Of a DNA stretch of 64,000 nt, positions 1 to 8,601 are shown one piece after another. The notes beneath the pieces are model-generated. The model made no database searches and was not told the origin of the DNA. It saw only the letters and a list, made by a program, of their open reading frames with translations. The stretch comes from Proteiniclasticum sp. Lineage in GTDB: Bacteria > Bacillota > Clostridia > Clostridiales > Clostridiaceae. Each line of letters begins with the position of its first letter. Within the stretch, counting starts at the first letter, position 1. Location: positions 8,494-72,493 of the forward strand of contig NZ_DOPX01000027.1 of NCBI RefSeq assembly GCF_003514505.1. Reading direction: 5' to 3'. Made by a program: the position numbers and the translations under genes.

Positions 1-369
1 TGGAAATGCCAATTGAAGCTCTACACTGATGATTTTCTGAACCTTTGTCATCCCCATGCCCGTGGCTGCCTCTTTGATGGCAGGGTCCACACTGGTGAGC
101 CCCACATAGGTGTTTCTCACCACTGGCAGAAGGGAATACAGGACAATTCCAATGATGACGGTGGTGCTGGAAGACCCCGCAACAATGCTTAGTACCCCCA
201 AAAGCGCTAACACAGGAATGGTCTGAAGTATATCCACGGTCCATAGGACGAAAGGTCTCACGGGTTTATACAGATAGGTGAGAATCCCAAGCACAAGTCC
301 AAAAATGATGGTAAACCCTGCGGCCATGCCCACCAGATACAGGTGCTGAAGCACTCTTTCCATGGTCAT
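1..369 (-). CDS. OpuC-type glycine betaine/osmolyte ABC permease, partial
   Basis: Open reading frame running off the left edge, so the C-terminus is missing. It would be an integral membrane permease importing compatible solutes. The visible N-terminal ~120 residues hold hydrophobic segments and the binding-protein-dependent permease region that contacts the ATPase (the EAATGMG loop), closely resembling the permease just upstream. The ATG at 369-367 overlaps the upstream TGA by one base (TGATG), so translation is probably coupled. The window edge hides whether a substrate-binding protein follows, as in OpuCABCD. Confidence 0.85.
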   Translation of the reverse strand, partial: MTMERVLQHLYLVGMAAGFTIIFGLVLGILTYLYKPVRPFVLWTVDILQTIPVLALLGVLSIVAGSSSTTVIIGIVLYSLLPVVRNTYVGLTSVDPAIKEAATGMGMTKVQKIISVELQLAFP

Positions 370-1007
370 CAGCTCCGACCTCCTTTCAGTCCCCTAGGCG
401 TTACCTTTGCCTGAATGAAGTCAATGAGAAATCCCAATAAAATCGCCAGCACCGCTGCAGGGATTGCTCCTCCGATGATGAGAGTATTGTTGTTCGTATC
501 AATGCCTCTATAGATAAACTCTCCCAATCCACCAAGACCAATCATGGCTGCTAGAACTGCCCAGGACACGGTATAGATGGTGGACATTCTAAGACCGCTG
601 AATATTGACGGCATTGCCAGAGGAAGCTCCAATTTGAATAGGATCTGCCAATTGCTCATACCGCATCCTCTTGCCGCTTCAATGAGCCCTTTGTCCACAC
701 TGAGTATTCCCGTATAAGTATTCTTCAGTATGGGAAAAAGAGCATAGATGGAAAGGGCAATGATCACCGTGGCTGGCTGTATGCCAATTCTGATGAACAG
801 CACACCAATAAAAACCAGACCAGGAATGGTCTGAAAAATACTCACCACAGGGATGATGACACTGGAGAGCTTTGGCACCCTGGATAGGAGTATGCCAAGA
901 ATCAGGGCCACTACAAGTCCGATACCCACAGACACAAAGACATACTGCAGGTGCACCACAATCGCTTCCAGGAGTTTTTCTCCATAACGTTCTAAAAAAT
1001 CTGCCAT
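369..1007 (-). CDS. opuCB: OpuCB-like osmolyte ABC transporter permease
   Basis: A 212-residue membrane permease with about five to six hydrophobic segments. Family knowledge: OpuCB/OpuCD-type subunits pair with OpuCA to import glycine betaine, carnitine or choline. The EAA-type loop (EAARGCGMSNWQ, about residues 110-121) is the ATPase contact site. The length fits the short permeases of this family (about 210-220). The ATG at 1007 overlaps the stop of the ATPase gene by one base. Symbol assigned by order and similarity; opuCD is an equally possible name. Confidence 0.88.
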   Translation of the reverse strand: MADFLERYGEKLLEAIVVHLQYVFVSVGIGLVVALILGILLSRVPKLSSVIIPVVSIFQTIPGLVFIGVLFIRIGIQPATVIIALSIYALFPILKNTYTGILSVDKGLIEAARGCGMSNWQILFKLELPLAMPSIFSGLRMSTIYTVSWAVLAAMIGLGGLGEFIYRGIDTNNNTLIIGGAIPAAVLAILLGFLIDFIQAKVTPRGLKGGRS

Positions 1008-2134
1008 CAGCTCTCCTCACCTCCCCATATGACACTGGCCAGAGCCTTGGTCATACTGGTTCTTGTGATGATTCCGGCAACAGTGGAATCTCTATTCAGC
1101 ACCACTATGTAGTTGTACTTGGATGCAATGAGCAGCTCGAAGGCTTCCTTTGCGTTGGTGGATGTGCGTACAGAGGGAACCTTCGGATCCACCAGATGTT
1201 TTATGCTCTGCCCTGGCTTACCTTCTTTGGCCAGTTTCTCTATGGTCACAACCCCGCGGTACTTATTGTCCTCTTCGCCGATGACCACTGCAGAATCCAG
1301 CTCCCTCTGCTTCATGAGTTCCACAGACTCCAGCATCTTCTTCTCTTCGCTGACAGTAAGGACTCTCCTTTTCATGACATCCTTACAAGTGAGATCATCT
1401 CCTGAAACGGTGTAGGAAAGTTTACCCATGAAGTTTGCAATCATTGGATCAGCAGGGTTTCGGAGCATTTCTTCAGGACTTGCAGCTTGCAGAATTTTTC
1501 CATCTTTCATAAAAACAATTTTATCTGCGAGCTTCACGGCTTCATCCATATCATGAGTGACAAAGATGATGGTCTTTTTCAGTTTCTTCTGAAGCACCTT
1601 CAGCTCATCCTGAAGATTCTCACGGGTCATGGGATCCAGAGCCCCAAAAGGCTCATCCATGAGAATGACCGGCGGCTCTGCTGCCAAAGCCCGGAGAACG
1701 CCGATTCTCTGCTGCTGGCCTCCACTCAGTTCATTGGGATACTTATTGATGTTCTCCCGGTAAGGCATTCCCACCATCTCAAGAAGCTCTTTAGCTCTCC
1801 GGTTTCTTTTCTCTTTGCTCCATTTGAGAAGCTTAGGGACCACCGTAATATTTTCCCCAATGGTCATATTGGGAAAAAGTGCAATCTGCTGAATCACATA
1901 TCCAATATTTCTTCTCATCTCCACTGCATCCATCTCATTGATGTTCTTACCATCCAGATAAATACTGCCGCTGTTCAATTTAATGAGCCTGTTGATCATT
2001 TTGAGAGACGTTGTTTTTCCACATCCCGATGGTCCGATAAAAACCACAAACTCTCCCTCATTGATGGTGAGATTGAGGTTATCCACCACAGTAACATCAT
2101 TATATTTTTTTGTTACATTCTCGTAAATTATCAA
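1007..2134 (-). CDS. opuCA: OpuCA-like osmolyte ABC transporter ATPase with CBS domains
   Basis: A 375-residue cytoplasmic ATPase energising osmolyte uptake. ABC domain: Walker A GPSGCGKTT, Q-loop Q in VIQQIALFPN, signature LSGGQQQR, Walker B VILMDEP and the H-loop THD. The C-terminal ~120 residues form a tandem CBS pair, the module that senses ionic strength in this family. I chose TTG at 2134 because GGAGGTG lies seven bases upstream; the ATG at 2152 would place that ribosome binding site inside the coding region. First gene of the operon with two overlapping permeases, preceded by a good sigma-A promoter. Confidence 0.92.
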   Translation of the reverse strand: MIIYENVTKKYNDVTVVDNLNLTINEGEFVVFIGPSGCGKTTSLKMINRLIKLNSGSIYLDGKNINEMDAVEMRRNIGYVIQQIALFPNMTIGENITVVPKLLKWSKEKRNRRAKELLEMVGMPYRENINKYPNELSGGQQQRIGVLRALAAEPPVILMDEPFGALDPMTRENLQDELKVLQKKLKKTIIFVTHDMDEAVKLADKIVFMKDGKILQAASPEEMLRNPADPMIANFMGKLSYTVSGDDLTCKDVMKRRVLTVSEEKKMLESVELMKQRELDSAVVIGEEDNKYRGVVTIEKLAKEGKPGQSIKHLVDPKVPSVRTSTNAKEAFELLIASKYNYIVVLNRDSTVAGIITRTSMTKALASVIWGGEES

Positions 2135-2175
2135 AATGACACCTCCACGCATTATTATTTAATAAATCCATATTC

Positions 2176-2204
2176 ATTATAGTACGATAATCACCATGAT
2201 GCAA
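2176..2204 (-). promoter_or_regulatory. Sigma-A promoter of the opuC-like operon
   Basis: Reading on the minus strand: TTGCAT (2204-2199), 17-base spacer, TATAAT (2181-2176). The -10 box is perfect and spacing ideal; the TTG start of opuCA lies about 42 bases further on. Confidence 0.8.
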
Positions 2205-2241
2205 CCTCATTAAGTTTTTGGAGTTGTCACTTAGAGAAACC

Positions 2242-2288
2242 AAAGAAAAAAAGACAGAACTCGCATCCAGAATCTGTCTCTTTTCTTT
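2242..2288 (-). terminator. Intrinsic terminator after the Lon-family protease gene
   Basis: A stem of about 16 bp with one mismatch (arms 2242-2258 and 2273-2288, both purine- or pyrimidine-rich) lies 20 bases past the protease stop. On the minus strand the 3' arm contains a T7 run. Confidence 0.7.
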
Positions 2289-2307
2289 CCCATTATTCTA
2301 TGATATT

Positions 2308-4698
2308 TTATTCTCTTTTTGCTTCCATGGCTTTTTGAAACTTCCTGATTTTACGAAAAGCCAGATCATAGACGCTTCCAGGGAGAAACTCACCATTCTG
2401 ATACCCGGCAGGGCGGCCCATGAGGATCTCCACCCCTTCATGGATATGTTTTACGGCATAAATGCTGAACAGTCCCTTACTCACCGCTTCTATGACCTCC
2501 TCCTTCAGCATCAGATGGCTGATGTTCTGTACCGGAATCAGGACACCTTCCTCACCTGTGAGCCCTCTTTCCCTACAGATGTCAAAAAATCCTTCGATCT
2601 TTTCTGTCACACCACCGATGGGCTGAATCTCTCCTTTCTGGTCCACAGATCCTGTCACCGCAATGGATTGGCGGATTGGAACACCAGAAAGACTGGATAA
2701 GATGGCATACAGCTCCGTGCTGGAGGCGCTGTCTCCTTCTACGCCACCATAGGACTGTTCAAAAGTCACTTGTGCTGTGAGACTGAGGGGTGTATCCTGA
2801 GCAAAAAGCCCACCAAGATACCCGGATAAAGTCAATACGCCTTTGGTATGGATCTTGCCGCTCATTCTGGTCTCCCTTTCAATATTGATGACCCCTGCAT
2901 CCCCCACATAGGTTCTTGCGGTGATTCTTGATGGCATACCAAAGCTGTATCCACCTGTGCTCAGCACAGATAGGCCATTGATCTGCCCGATCTCTTCCCC
3001 TTCTGTTTTTATATGGATCACATCTTTCAGAATCTCTTCTTTCATGCGGTCTTCAAAGAGGTTCTCTCGATGCCTCCTTTCTTTCAGTGCCTCCAGAACA
3101 TGTTTCTCCTCTACCCTTTCCGTGCCATCTGCTCTCGCTGCGGCTTCCGATTCATAAATCACTTCTGTCACTTTATTGAATCTGGTGGTCAGTTTACTTT
3201 GATCTCCAGCAATTCTTGTGCCATACTCCACAATTTTGTCCATGGCTTCCAGACTGAAGGAACTCAGTCCTTCTCTCGTGCAGAGCTCTTCCACAAAGGC
3301 TGCGTATTTCAGCACATTCTCTGTTGTTCTTTCCATCTCCAGATCAAAATCCACCCGAACTTTAAACAGCCTTTCCAGGTCCTCATCCATTTGGTACAGA
3401 TAATGATACAGCTCCGGATCGCAGATGATGATGACCTTCAGCTTCAGTGGAACAGGTTCCGGTCGAAGGGTTCCAGAAGGAATCAGCCTGTACTCTTCAC
3501 CAATATTCTCCACCACCGCCTGGTCATGCTTCAGCGCTTTTTTCAGTGGCTCCCAGACATTGGGATCTCTTAGAATATCTCTCATCTGAAGTATAAGAAA
3601 TCCACCATTGGCTCTATGTATAGAACCAGGCCGAAGCATCGTGAAATCTGTCTCCACGGAAAGCATATGGGACGTATACTCCAGTTTTCCGAAAAGATGG
3701 TAATAGGTTGGATGGCTTTCGTATACCACAGGTACTCCCTTACACTCTTCATTATTGACAAAAACATGCACCTGATATTTGAGAAGCGGATTCTTTTCCG
3801 GAGCTGAAAACATTCTCTGGGGCTTCTCTTCTTCTTTCTGCCGTGGTCCCCTGAAGGGAGCATAATTCTTCCCAAGATCCTCTGTGAGGTCAAGGAGATG
3901 GTTTTCTATCTTCTCATATCCGCGGTATCTTTCCTGAAGCCTGGCAATCCTCGGGCGGACGGCTTCCAGCACATAGGTTTCCTCGATTTTTCTCAGATAT
4001 TCTCTGGCCTCATCTTCCAGACGCTGACTTTCCTTCAACGTATCATCCAGTGCTTTGGTCAGTTTTCTGCCTTTCTCATCGAGATTCTTTCTCTCCTCTG
4101 GACTGAGCTTTTCAAAACTGTCTGGTGCCATCTGCTTCCCGTCTTTCAGTGGAATAAATACAAATCTTGGTGGTACAGGCTTCATGAGAAACCCTTCCTT
4201 TTCAGCATCTCTTTTCATCCCGTCATACAGTGCATCCAGTTTCTCCTGAAGCTTCAGAACAATCTCATCTCTTCTCTTCTCATAAGCCCCATCTTCAAAA
4301 ACCTTAGGAATGATGCTTTTCAAATCTTCTATGAACTCCTCCATCTCTCTTTGGAACTTCTTTCCTTCGCCCATGGGAAGCTCTACAATGATGGGTCTGT
4401 CTTCCGCTCTGAAGTTGTGAATGTAGCAGTAGTCCAGAGGTTTCTCCTTCTTTTTCTTGGAAAACTCTTTGACAATGGCTTCTGTATAGGAGGTTCTACC
4501 GGTTCCCGGTGGACCCACCACAAAAATATGATACCCTTTCGCTTCCATGTGAAGCCCAAACTCCATGGCTCTGGTGGCTCGTTCCTGCCCGATGACGCCC
4601 TTGGTCATTGGCAGCGTCTTCCTGTTTGACATGAGCTGAAGTTCCTCCAAGGAGCAGCGCCTTGTGAGTTTTTCCACTGGTACTTTGTACTGATCCAT
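2308..4698 (-). CDS. Lon-family ATP-dependent protease (AAA_32 / LonB-like)
   Basis: About 796 residues. N-terminal third has an AAA+ region with Walker A GPPGTGRTS (about residue 65), followed by an inserted helical, charged segment typical of the AAA_32 group, then the C-terminal Lon protease domain with the catalytic serine in GDSAS and the catalytic lysine in GGVTEKIEG. These give the Ser-Lys dyad of Lon peptidases. Likely a soluble protease; its substrates cannot be read from the sequence. ATG at 4698 chosen because GAGGAGAGAAG precedes it; an upstream in-frame ATG at 4737 has no such site. Monocistronic between two terminators. Confidence 0.9.
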   Translation of the reverse strand: MDQYKVPVEKLTRRCSLEELQLMSNRKTLPMTKGVIGQERATRAMEFGLHMEAKGYHIFVVGPPGTGRTSYTEAIVKEFSKKKKEKPLDYCYIHNFRAEDRPIIVELPMGEGKKFQREMEEFIEDLKSIIPKVFEDGAYEKRRDEIVLKLQEKLDALYDGMKRDAEKEGFLMKPVPPRFVFIPLKDGKQMAPDSFEKLSPEERKNLDEKGRKLTKALDDTLKESQRLEDEAREYLRKIEETYVLEAVRPRIARLQERYRGYEKIENHLLDLTEDLGKNYAPFRGPRQKEEEKPQRMFSAPEKNPLLKYQVHVFVNNEECKGVPVVYESHPTYYHLFGKLEYTSHMLSVETDFTMLRPGSIHRANGGFLILQMRDILRDPNVWEPLKKALKHDQAVVENIGEEYRLIPSGTLRPEPVPLKLKVIIICDPELYHYLYQMDEDLERLFKVRVDFDLEMERTTENVLKYAAFVEELCTREGLSSFSLEAMDKIVEYGTRIAGDQSKLTTRFNKVTEVIYESEAAARADGTERVEEKHVLEALKERRHRENLFEDRMKEEILKDVIHIKTEGEEIGQINGLSVLSTGGYSFGMPSRITARTYVGDAGVINIERETRMSGKIHTKGVLTLSGYLGGLFAQDTPLSLTAQVTFEQSYGGVEGDSASSTELYAILSSLSGVPIRQSIAVTGSVDQKGEIQPIGGVTEKIEGFFDICRERGLTGEEGVLIPVQNISHLMLKEEVIEAVSKGLFSIYAVKHIHEGVEILMGRPAGYQNGEFLPGSVYDLAFRKIRKFQKAMEAKRE

Positions 4699-4730
4699 CT
4701 TCTTCTCTCCTCTCATAATGAAAGCAATTG

Positions 4731-4763
4731 AAAACACCCTAAAAGAATCTCTCCTTTAGGGTG
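4731..4763 (-). terminator. Intrinsic terminator after the RimJ-like GNAT gene
   Basis: Perfect 9-bp stem CACCCTAAA/TTTAGGGTG (4735-4743 and 4755-4763) followed by four Ts on the minus strand. Confidence 0.8.
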
Positions 4764-4830
4764 CACCATTGTTGTTTCTCTTTCTTCTGTCTCCCAAAAG
4801 AGATGTTCGCAAGAAAGTATCGATTGAATA

Positions 4831-5370
4831 TTATAACCAGTTTCTTTTTCTGAAGAACTCTTCTCTTGTCATGGAGTAGCAGACATCATCCACCACTTCA
4901 CCGGCAGGAAGCACAGAGCACTTTCTTATGGTGCCTTCATAAACCAGTCCCGCTTTTTTCAGCACCTTTCCGGATTTCTCATTAAAGGGATAATGATAGG
5001 CAGACACAAGATCCATCCCCAGTGTGAGGAAAATATAGTCAAGAAGACCTTCCACCGCCTCAGACATGAGACCATTTCCCCAGTATGGACTGGAGAGCAC
5101 ATACCCAATCATCACGCCGCCCTTATACTCTCTCTTTCTGTCTACATGGCATCCTAAGGATCCGATGACTTTTCCGCTGCTTTTCAGTGCCATAGCAAAA
5201 ATATCCTCGCTGCTGACAAAGCTCTTTAGGATCTCCAGTGACTCTTCTTTGGATTCATGGGGCTTCCATCCTGCAGGAGGTCCCACCAGGGGATCCTTTG
5301 CATATTCATGAAAGTCTTCCAGATCTTCCAGCGTAAACCTTCTTAAACACAATCTCTCCGTCTCAATCAT
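4831..5370 (-). CDS. GNAT acetyltransferase, RimJ/RimL-like
   Basis: A 179-residue cytoplasmic N-acetyltransferase. The N-terminus (MIETERLCLRRFTLEDL) is the classic start of the RimJ/RimL group, and the acetyl-CoA-binding region follows the GYVLSSPYWGNGLMSEAV segment near residue 95. Such enzymes acetylate ribosomal protein N-termini or small amines; the substrate here is unknown. It has its own terminator and no obvious partner. Confidence 0.85.
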   Translation of the reverse strand: MIETERLCLRRFTLEDLEDFHEYAKDPLVGPPAGWKPHESKEESLEILKSFVSSEDIFAMALKSSGKVIGSLGCHVDRKREYKGGVMIGYVLSSPYWGNGLMSEAVEGLLDYIFLTLGMDLVSAYHYPFNEKSGKVLKKAGLVYEGTIRKCSVLPAGEVVDDVCYSMTREEFFRKRNWL

Positions 5371-5536
5371 TCTGTATCACTTCCCGCTTCTGTCTTGATT
5401 TCATCATATCACATAGAGACACAAAATAAACAGCCGATTATGATACCGGATGGATTTTCAGGCATATGCGTCCACCTCTCACTTTAGATAAACTGCCCCA
5501 AGGCAAGACAACAAAGTACACACATCTTTTTCTTCG

Positions 5537-6118
5537 CTAAAACCCGTCTTCTCCAACCAAAGATACAAAACGAACCCATTCTACGGCTTCCACATGAAGA
5601 TATCCTTCCTTATCTTTCTCCACCAGAAAGAGCCTCTGAAGACCTTCTTCCCCCACCGGGATCACCATTTTACCTCCAGGTGCCAGCTGACTTGCCAGAG
5701 CTTTCGGCAGTCTTACCGCTGCTGCAGTCACCATGATCCGGTCAAAGGGTGCTTTTTCCTCCCAGCCATAGGTGCCATCTCCGATCTTATAGTGTATGTT
5801 TTTGAATCCAAGTCCATCCAGTCTCTTTTTCGCTTTGTGAGAAAGTTCCTCAATCCGTTCCACTGTATACACTTCTTTGGCGAACTGTGCAAGGATGGCT
5901 GTCTGATATCCGGAGCCAGTACCAATTTCAAGGACTTTATGACTTTTCTCAAGATCCAGAAGCTCTGTCATTTTCAGTACCAGGGTCGGTTGTGAGATGG
6001 TCTGTCCAAATCCGATGGGAAGGGGATGATCAAACGCTGCCTCCTGATGCTGAGACTCATCCAGAAAATATGCGCGGTCCAAAGAGAGAAAATACTTCTT
6101 TAGGGCTTCCTTATCCAT
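5537..6118 (-). CDS. pcm: Protein-L-isoaspartate O-methyltransferase
   Basis: A 193-residue SAM-dependent enzyme that methylates L-isoaspartyl residues for protein repair. Seen: the PCMT-specific stretch IGFGQTISQP (around residue 36) and the SAM-binding motif LEIGTGSGYQTA (about residue 63), then ERIEEL and the APGGKMVIPVG strand. Slightly shorter than E. coli Pcm (208). The ATG at 6118 has AGGAAGGTG upstream with a six-base spacer; an in-frame GTG at 6127 lies inside that site. Appears monocistronic. Confidence 0.93.
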   Translation of the reverse strand: MDKEALKKYFLSLDRAYFLDESQHQEAAFDHPLPIGFGQTISQPTLVLKMTELLDLEKSHKVLEIGTGSGYQTAILAQFAKEVYTVERIEELSHKAKKRLDGLGFKNIHYKIGDGTYGWEEKAPFDRIMVTAAAVRLPKALASQLAPGGKMVIPVGEEGLQRLFLVEKDKEGYLHVEAVEWVRFVSLVGEDGF

Positions 6119-6172
6119 AATTAACACCTTCCTATTACCCCGAAGATACTACAATAACAGTGAAACAGCAAC

Positions 6173-6199
6173 AAAAAAAGAAGATACCGCTGTATCTTC
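6173..6199 (-). terminator. Intrinsic terminator after the NifX-like gene
   Basis: Perfect 8-bp stem GAAGATAC/GTATCTTC with a four-base loop (6180-6199), followed by T7 on the minus strand. Confidence 0.9.
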
Positions 6200-6224
6200 C
6201 TCTCCTGTTCATGATCACTTATGT

Positions 6225-6620
6225 CTAGCGGCACCCGCCCTGACCATGACAGCCATGTTCTTCAGTGCCATGATCATGAGAATGATCATGATGTCCTTTA
6301 CAGGCTTCTCCCCGGGACTGAAGGTTTCCAAGAAGATATTCGTTTACCGCAACAGCCGGTGGGCCTTCAGCTCCCCGTACTACTTCGATGCCCCCAGCTT
6401 CAAGCTTTTGCATCGCTCCTTCTCCAAGTCCACCCGTGATGAGGACCCCCACTTCCTCCTGGATGAGAAGCTGAGGCAGTGAACCTTTTCCATGACCTGG
6501 ACTGTGAATGATCTTTGTCTCTTGGAAGGAATCCTTTGTTCCTTCAAACACCCTAAACACTTCGCTGTGTCCAAAGTGCATCGAAACTTCCTCTCCCATA
6601 CAAGCAACCGCAATTTTCAT
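6225..6620 (-). CDS. NifX/NifB-type iron-molybdenum cofactor-binding family protein, His-rich tail
   Basis: A 131-residue protein of the dinitrogenase iron-molybdenum cofactor (NifX/NafY-like) fold: MKIAVACMGEEVSMHFGHSE opening, then the LITGGLGEGAMQKLEAGGIEV core. The tail from about residue 107 is dominated by His, Asp and Gly (GHHDHSHDHG) and ends with Cys-containing GCHGQGGCR, suggesting metal binding. No nitrogenase genes are visible, so a general metal- or cofactor-carrier role is inferred. ATG at 6620 has AGGAGGTCC upstream. Lies 19 bases after the DUF134 gene, in one transcription unit. Confidence 0.85.
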   Translation of the reverse strand: MKIAVACMGEEVSMHFGHSEVFRVFEGTKDSFQETKIIHSPGHGKGSLPQLLIQEEVGVLITGGLGEGAMQKLEAGGIEVVRGAEGPPAVAVNEYLLGNLQSRGEACKGHHDHSHDHGTEEHGCHGQGGCR

Positions 6621-6639
6621 AAAAGGACCTCCTGAAAAA

Positions 6640-7026
6640 TTATTTTTTCGGACAGTCACAAGGAGGCTGATCTTCTCTCTGGCAGCAGGCTCTTCGCTTC
6701 CCCATTCTGGTGCTGCATCTTCTTTGATCCTCTTCAGAAATCTTCACTTCTCCTCCCTCAATCCGAAGCCTGACTCCAAAAACAAGAAGTTCTGAAAGCT
6801 TCTTTCTGGCACTGCTGTATATGCTTTGTACTGTAGTTCTGGCGACGCCCATGATTTTTGCACATTCTTCCTGAGTCATCCCTTCATAATCCATAAGTCT
6901 GATGGTTTCATATTCATCCAGTGTCATAATGACCACATCTTCCACCGTCCCCTCCTCCTGGATGGGACCGAACTCTTTCAGGTCAGGCACACAGCACACG
7001 TTTCTCCATTTCATTGGTCTTGGCAT
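6640..7026 (-). CDS. DUF134 family DNA-binding protein
   Basis: A 128-residue protein. The opening MPRPMKWRNVCCVP and the helix-turn-helix region MTQEECAKIMGVARTTVQSIY (residues ~50-70, sigma-region-4-like) identify DUF134. The C-terminus is rich in Cys and basic residues (ACCQREDQPPCDCPKK), a probable metal site. DUF134 genes commonly sit beside NifX-like proteins, as here, so it plausibly regulates this pair. Start at 7026 is preceded by GGAGAGGAG; an in-frame ATG at 7053 is less well placed. Confidence 0.88.
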   Translation of the reverse strand: MPRPMKWRNVCCVPDLKEFGPIQEEGTVEDVVIMTLDEYETIRLMDYEGMTQEECAKIMGVARTTVQSIYSSARKKLSELLVFGVRLRIEGGEVKISEEDQRRCSTRMGKRRACCQREDQPPCDCPKK

Positions 7027-7059
7027 TGACTTTCTCCTCTCCCTGGACCTCACGAGTCC

Positions 7060-7087
7060 ATTTTACTCCATTTATGACATATGTCAA
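7060..7087 (-). promoter_or_regulatory. Promoter with palindromic operator upstream of DUF134
   Basis: Minus strand: perfect TTGACA (7087-7082), 16-base spacer, TAAAAT (7065-7060). The perfect 12-bp palindrome TGACATATGTCA (7075-7086) overlaps the -35 box, a good position for repression, possibly by the DUF134 protein itself (inference). Confidence 0.7.
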
Positions 7088-7101
7088 TAATAATTTTATT
7101 C

Positions 7102-7872
7102 TTAAATCAGCATCTGGTTACGGTCATTATAAAGGGTTCTGTATCCGAAATAAAGCGCTGAAAACACCGTCAGGCACACCACCGTCGTGATGGCAATCAT
7201 GATGGCAATCTGATAAAGAATCGCCGTCATAGGCAGTGTTCCCGAAAGAATCTGCCCCGTCATCATCCCTGGAAGCGAAATGATACCCATGCCCAGCATA
7301 GAGTTCAGTGTAGGCAAAAGCGCAGTTTCCAGCGCACTGTTCACAAAGGGCAAAAGGATTTTCCTCGGGGTTACCCCTACATAGAGGAGAGATTCTATCC
7401 GGTTTCTCTGGGCAGAAAGATTCTCATTGAAGGATTTCAGTGCCAGGGTCAGACCTGTCATGGCATTGCCAAAAATCATGCCACTGAGAGGAATGGTGTA
7501 TTGAGGATTGAAAAAATCCATTCTCACCACAGCCACCACAAAGAAGAACACCACTGCTGTACCTGCCCCGGATAAAGACAAGGCAATGGCAGTTTTAAAC
7601 CTTTTATTGAGATGCCTGTTCTTTCCAAGAACACGTAAGGTGGCAAAGGTCGTCATGGCCAGGATATAAGCCACCGTGAACAGCGGATGCGGATTCTTCA
7701 GAATATACGTAAGAACAAGCCCCGCAAGAACCAGCTGAACTGTCATTCGCACACTGGCCCAAATAAGCAGTTTTGTTTTCTGGATTTTTGCTTTCTTCAT
7801 GATGGCAAGAACCACAAGTAAAAGCACATATATCAGGGCAAACTGCCCTAAGGTCATTTCTACTATGCCCAT
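7102..7872 (-). CDS. fetB: FetB-like ABC transporter permease (UPF0014)
   Basis: A 256-residue polytopic membrane protein with about seven hydrophobic segments. Family features: IWASVRMTVQLVLAGLVL early on, the GNAMTGLTLALKSF loop in the middle and SLPGMMTGQILSG near residue 200. In E. coli FetAB is an iron exporter that raises tolerance to oxidative stress; the substrate here is inferred only from similarity. It starts two bases after its ATPase partner gene, so the two form an operon. Confidence 0.87.
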   Translation of the reverse strand: MGIVEMTLGQFALIYVLLLVVLAIMKKAKIQKTKLLIWASVRMTVQLVLAGLVLTYILKNPHPLFTVAYILAMTTFATLRVLGKNRHLNKRFKTAIALSLSGAGTAVVFFFVVAVVRMDFFNPQYTIPLSGMIFGNAMTGLTLALKSFNENLSAQRNRIESLLYVGVTPRKILLPFVNSALETALLPTLNSMLGMGIISLPGMMTGQILSGTLPMTAILYQIAIMIAITTVVCLTVFSALYFGYRTLYNDRNQMLI

Positions 7873-7874
7873 AT

Positions 7875-8504
7875 CTACGCCTCCTCTCTCGTGATGCTGA
7901 CAAGATGATCTGAGAATTCTTCAGCCAAGGCATCATCATGGCTTACTACAATCATCGTCATCTCTTTTTCTGCAGCGAATTCTTTCAGGTTCTTTAACAG
8001 CATCCTGGCCGTCTTAAGATCCAGTGCTGACGTAGGCTCATCCAGAAGAAGCACCTTTGGAAGGAAAGAAAGACAGATGGCGATATAGACCCTTTGACGC
8101 TCTCCTCCGGACAGAGATACACAGGATTTGAGAAGGCCAAAATCCGCTTCACATAATCTTAAGTAACGGAGCATGGTTTCTTCATCCGGTGCTGGAAGAT
8201 CCCGATAACTGTAATAAAGCCTGAAATTCTCTTCAATGGACTCATCAAAGAGATACACACTCTGTCCTATGAGAATCACTTCTTTTCTCAGCTCCACCGT
8301 ATCAAAGCTCTCCAGCTCTTTTCCCTCATAATAGATGGAGCCGCTGCTTGGACTGGCACTGGCGTTAAGAAGCTTTAAAAGGCTGCTCTTGCCTGCACCG
8401 CTGGGTCCTTTGATAAAAGTCATGCCTGTTCTTGGGATGGCAATGTCTTTATAGGACAGCATATTTAAAAAACGAAGATTTTCTGTTTTGAAGATTTCTT
8501 TCAT
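7875..8504 (-). CDS. fetA: FetA-like ABC transporter ATP-binding protein
   Basis: A 209-residue ATPase subunit, short as usual for FetA. Walker A GPSGAGKSS, Q-loop Q in LIGQSVYLF, signature LSGGERQR, Walker B VLLLDEPTSALD, H-loop SHD. It pairs with the permease encoded two bases downstream. Two adjacent ATGs (8507, 8504) follow AAAGGAG; the second has the better spacing. A TATAAT sequence at 8547-8542 may be its -10 box. Confidence 0.88.
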   Translation of the reverse strand: MKEIFKTENLRFLNMLSYKDIAIPRTGMTFIKGPSGAGKSSLLKLLNASASPSSGSIYYEGKELESFDTVELRKEVILIGQSVYLFDESIEENFRLYYSYRDLPAPDEETMLRYLRLCEADFGLLKSCVSLSGGERQRVYIAICLSFLPKVLLLDEPTSALDLKTARMLLKNLKEFAAEKEMTMIVVSHDDALAEEFSDHLVSITREEA

Positions 8505-8549
8505 CATACTCTCCTTTGTATACTTCTTGTTGGATAGTCTCATTATACC

Positions 8550-8596
8550 AAAAGAATCAGGCCGTGTGCTCCTTGAGGGAGCTGCCCGATTCTTTT
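8550..8596 (-). terminator. Terminator-like hairpin after the GT2 gene
   Basis: Nine-bp outer stem AAAAGAATC/GATTCTTTT (8550-8558 and 8588-8596) with an inner GCTCC/GGAGC stem, just past the GT2 stop. The U-tract is the arm itself, so efficiency is uncertain. Confidence 0.55.
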
Positions 8597-8601
8597 AAAA
8601 C

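Noticed and set aside
3898..4629. 243-codon plus-strand open frame opposite the Lon-family protease gene
   Set aside because: It mirrors a well-supported conserved gene, has no ribosome binding site and a composition rich in Phe, Leu and Ser typical of antisense frames.
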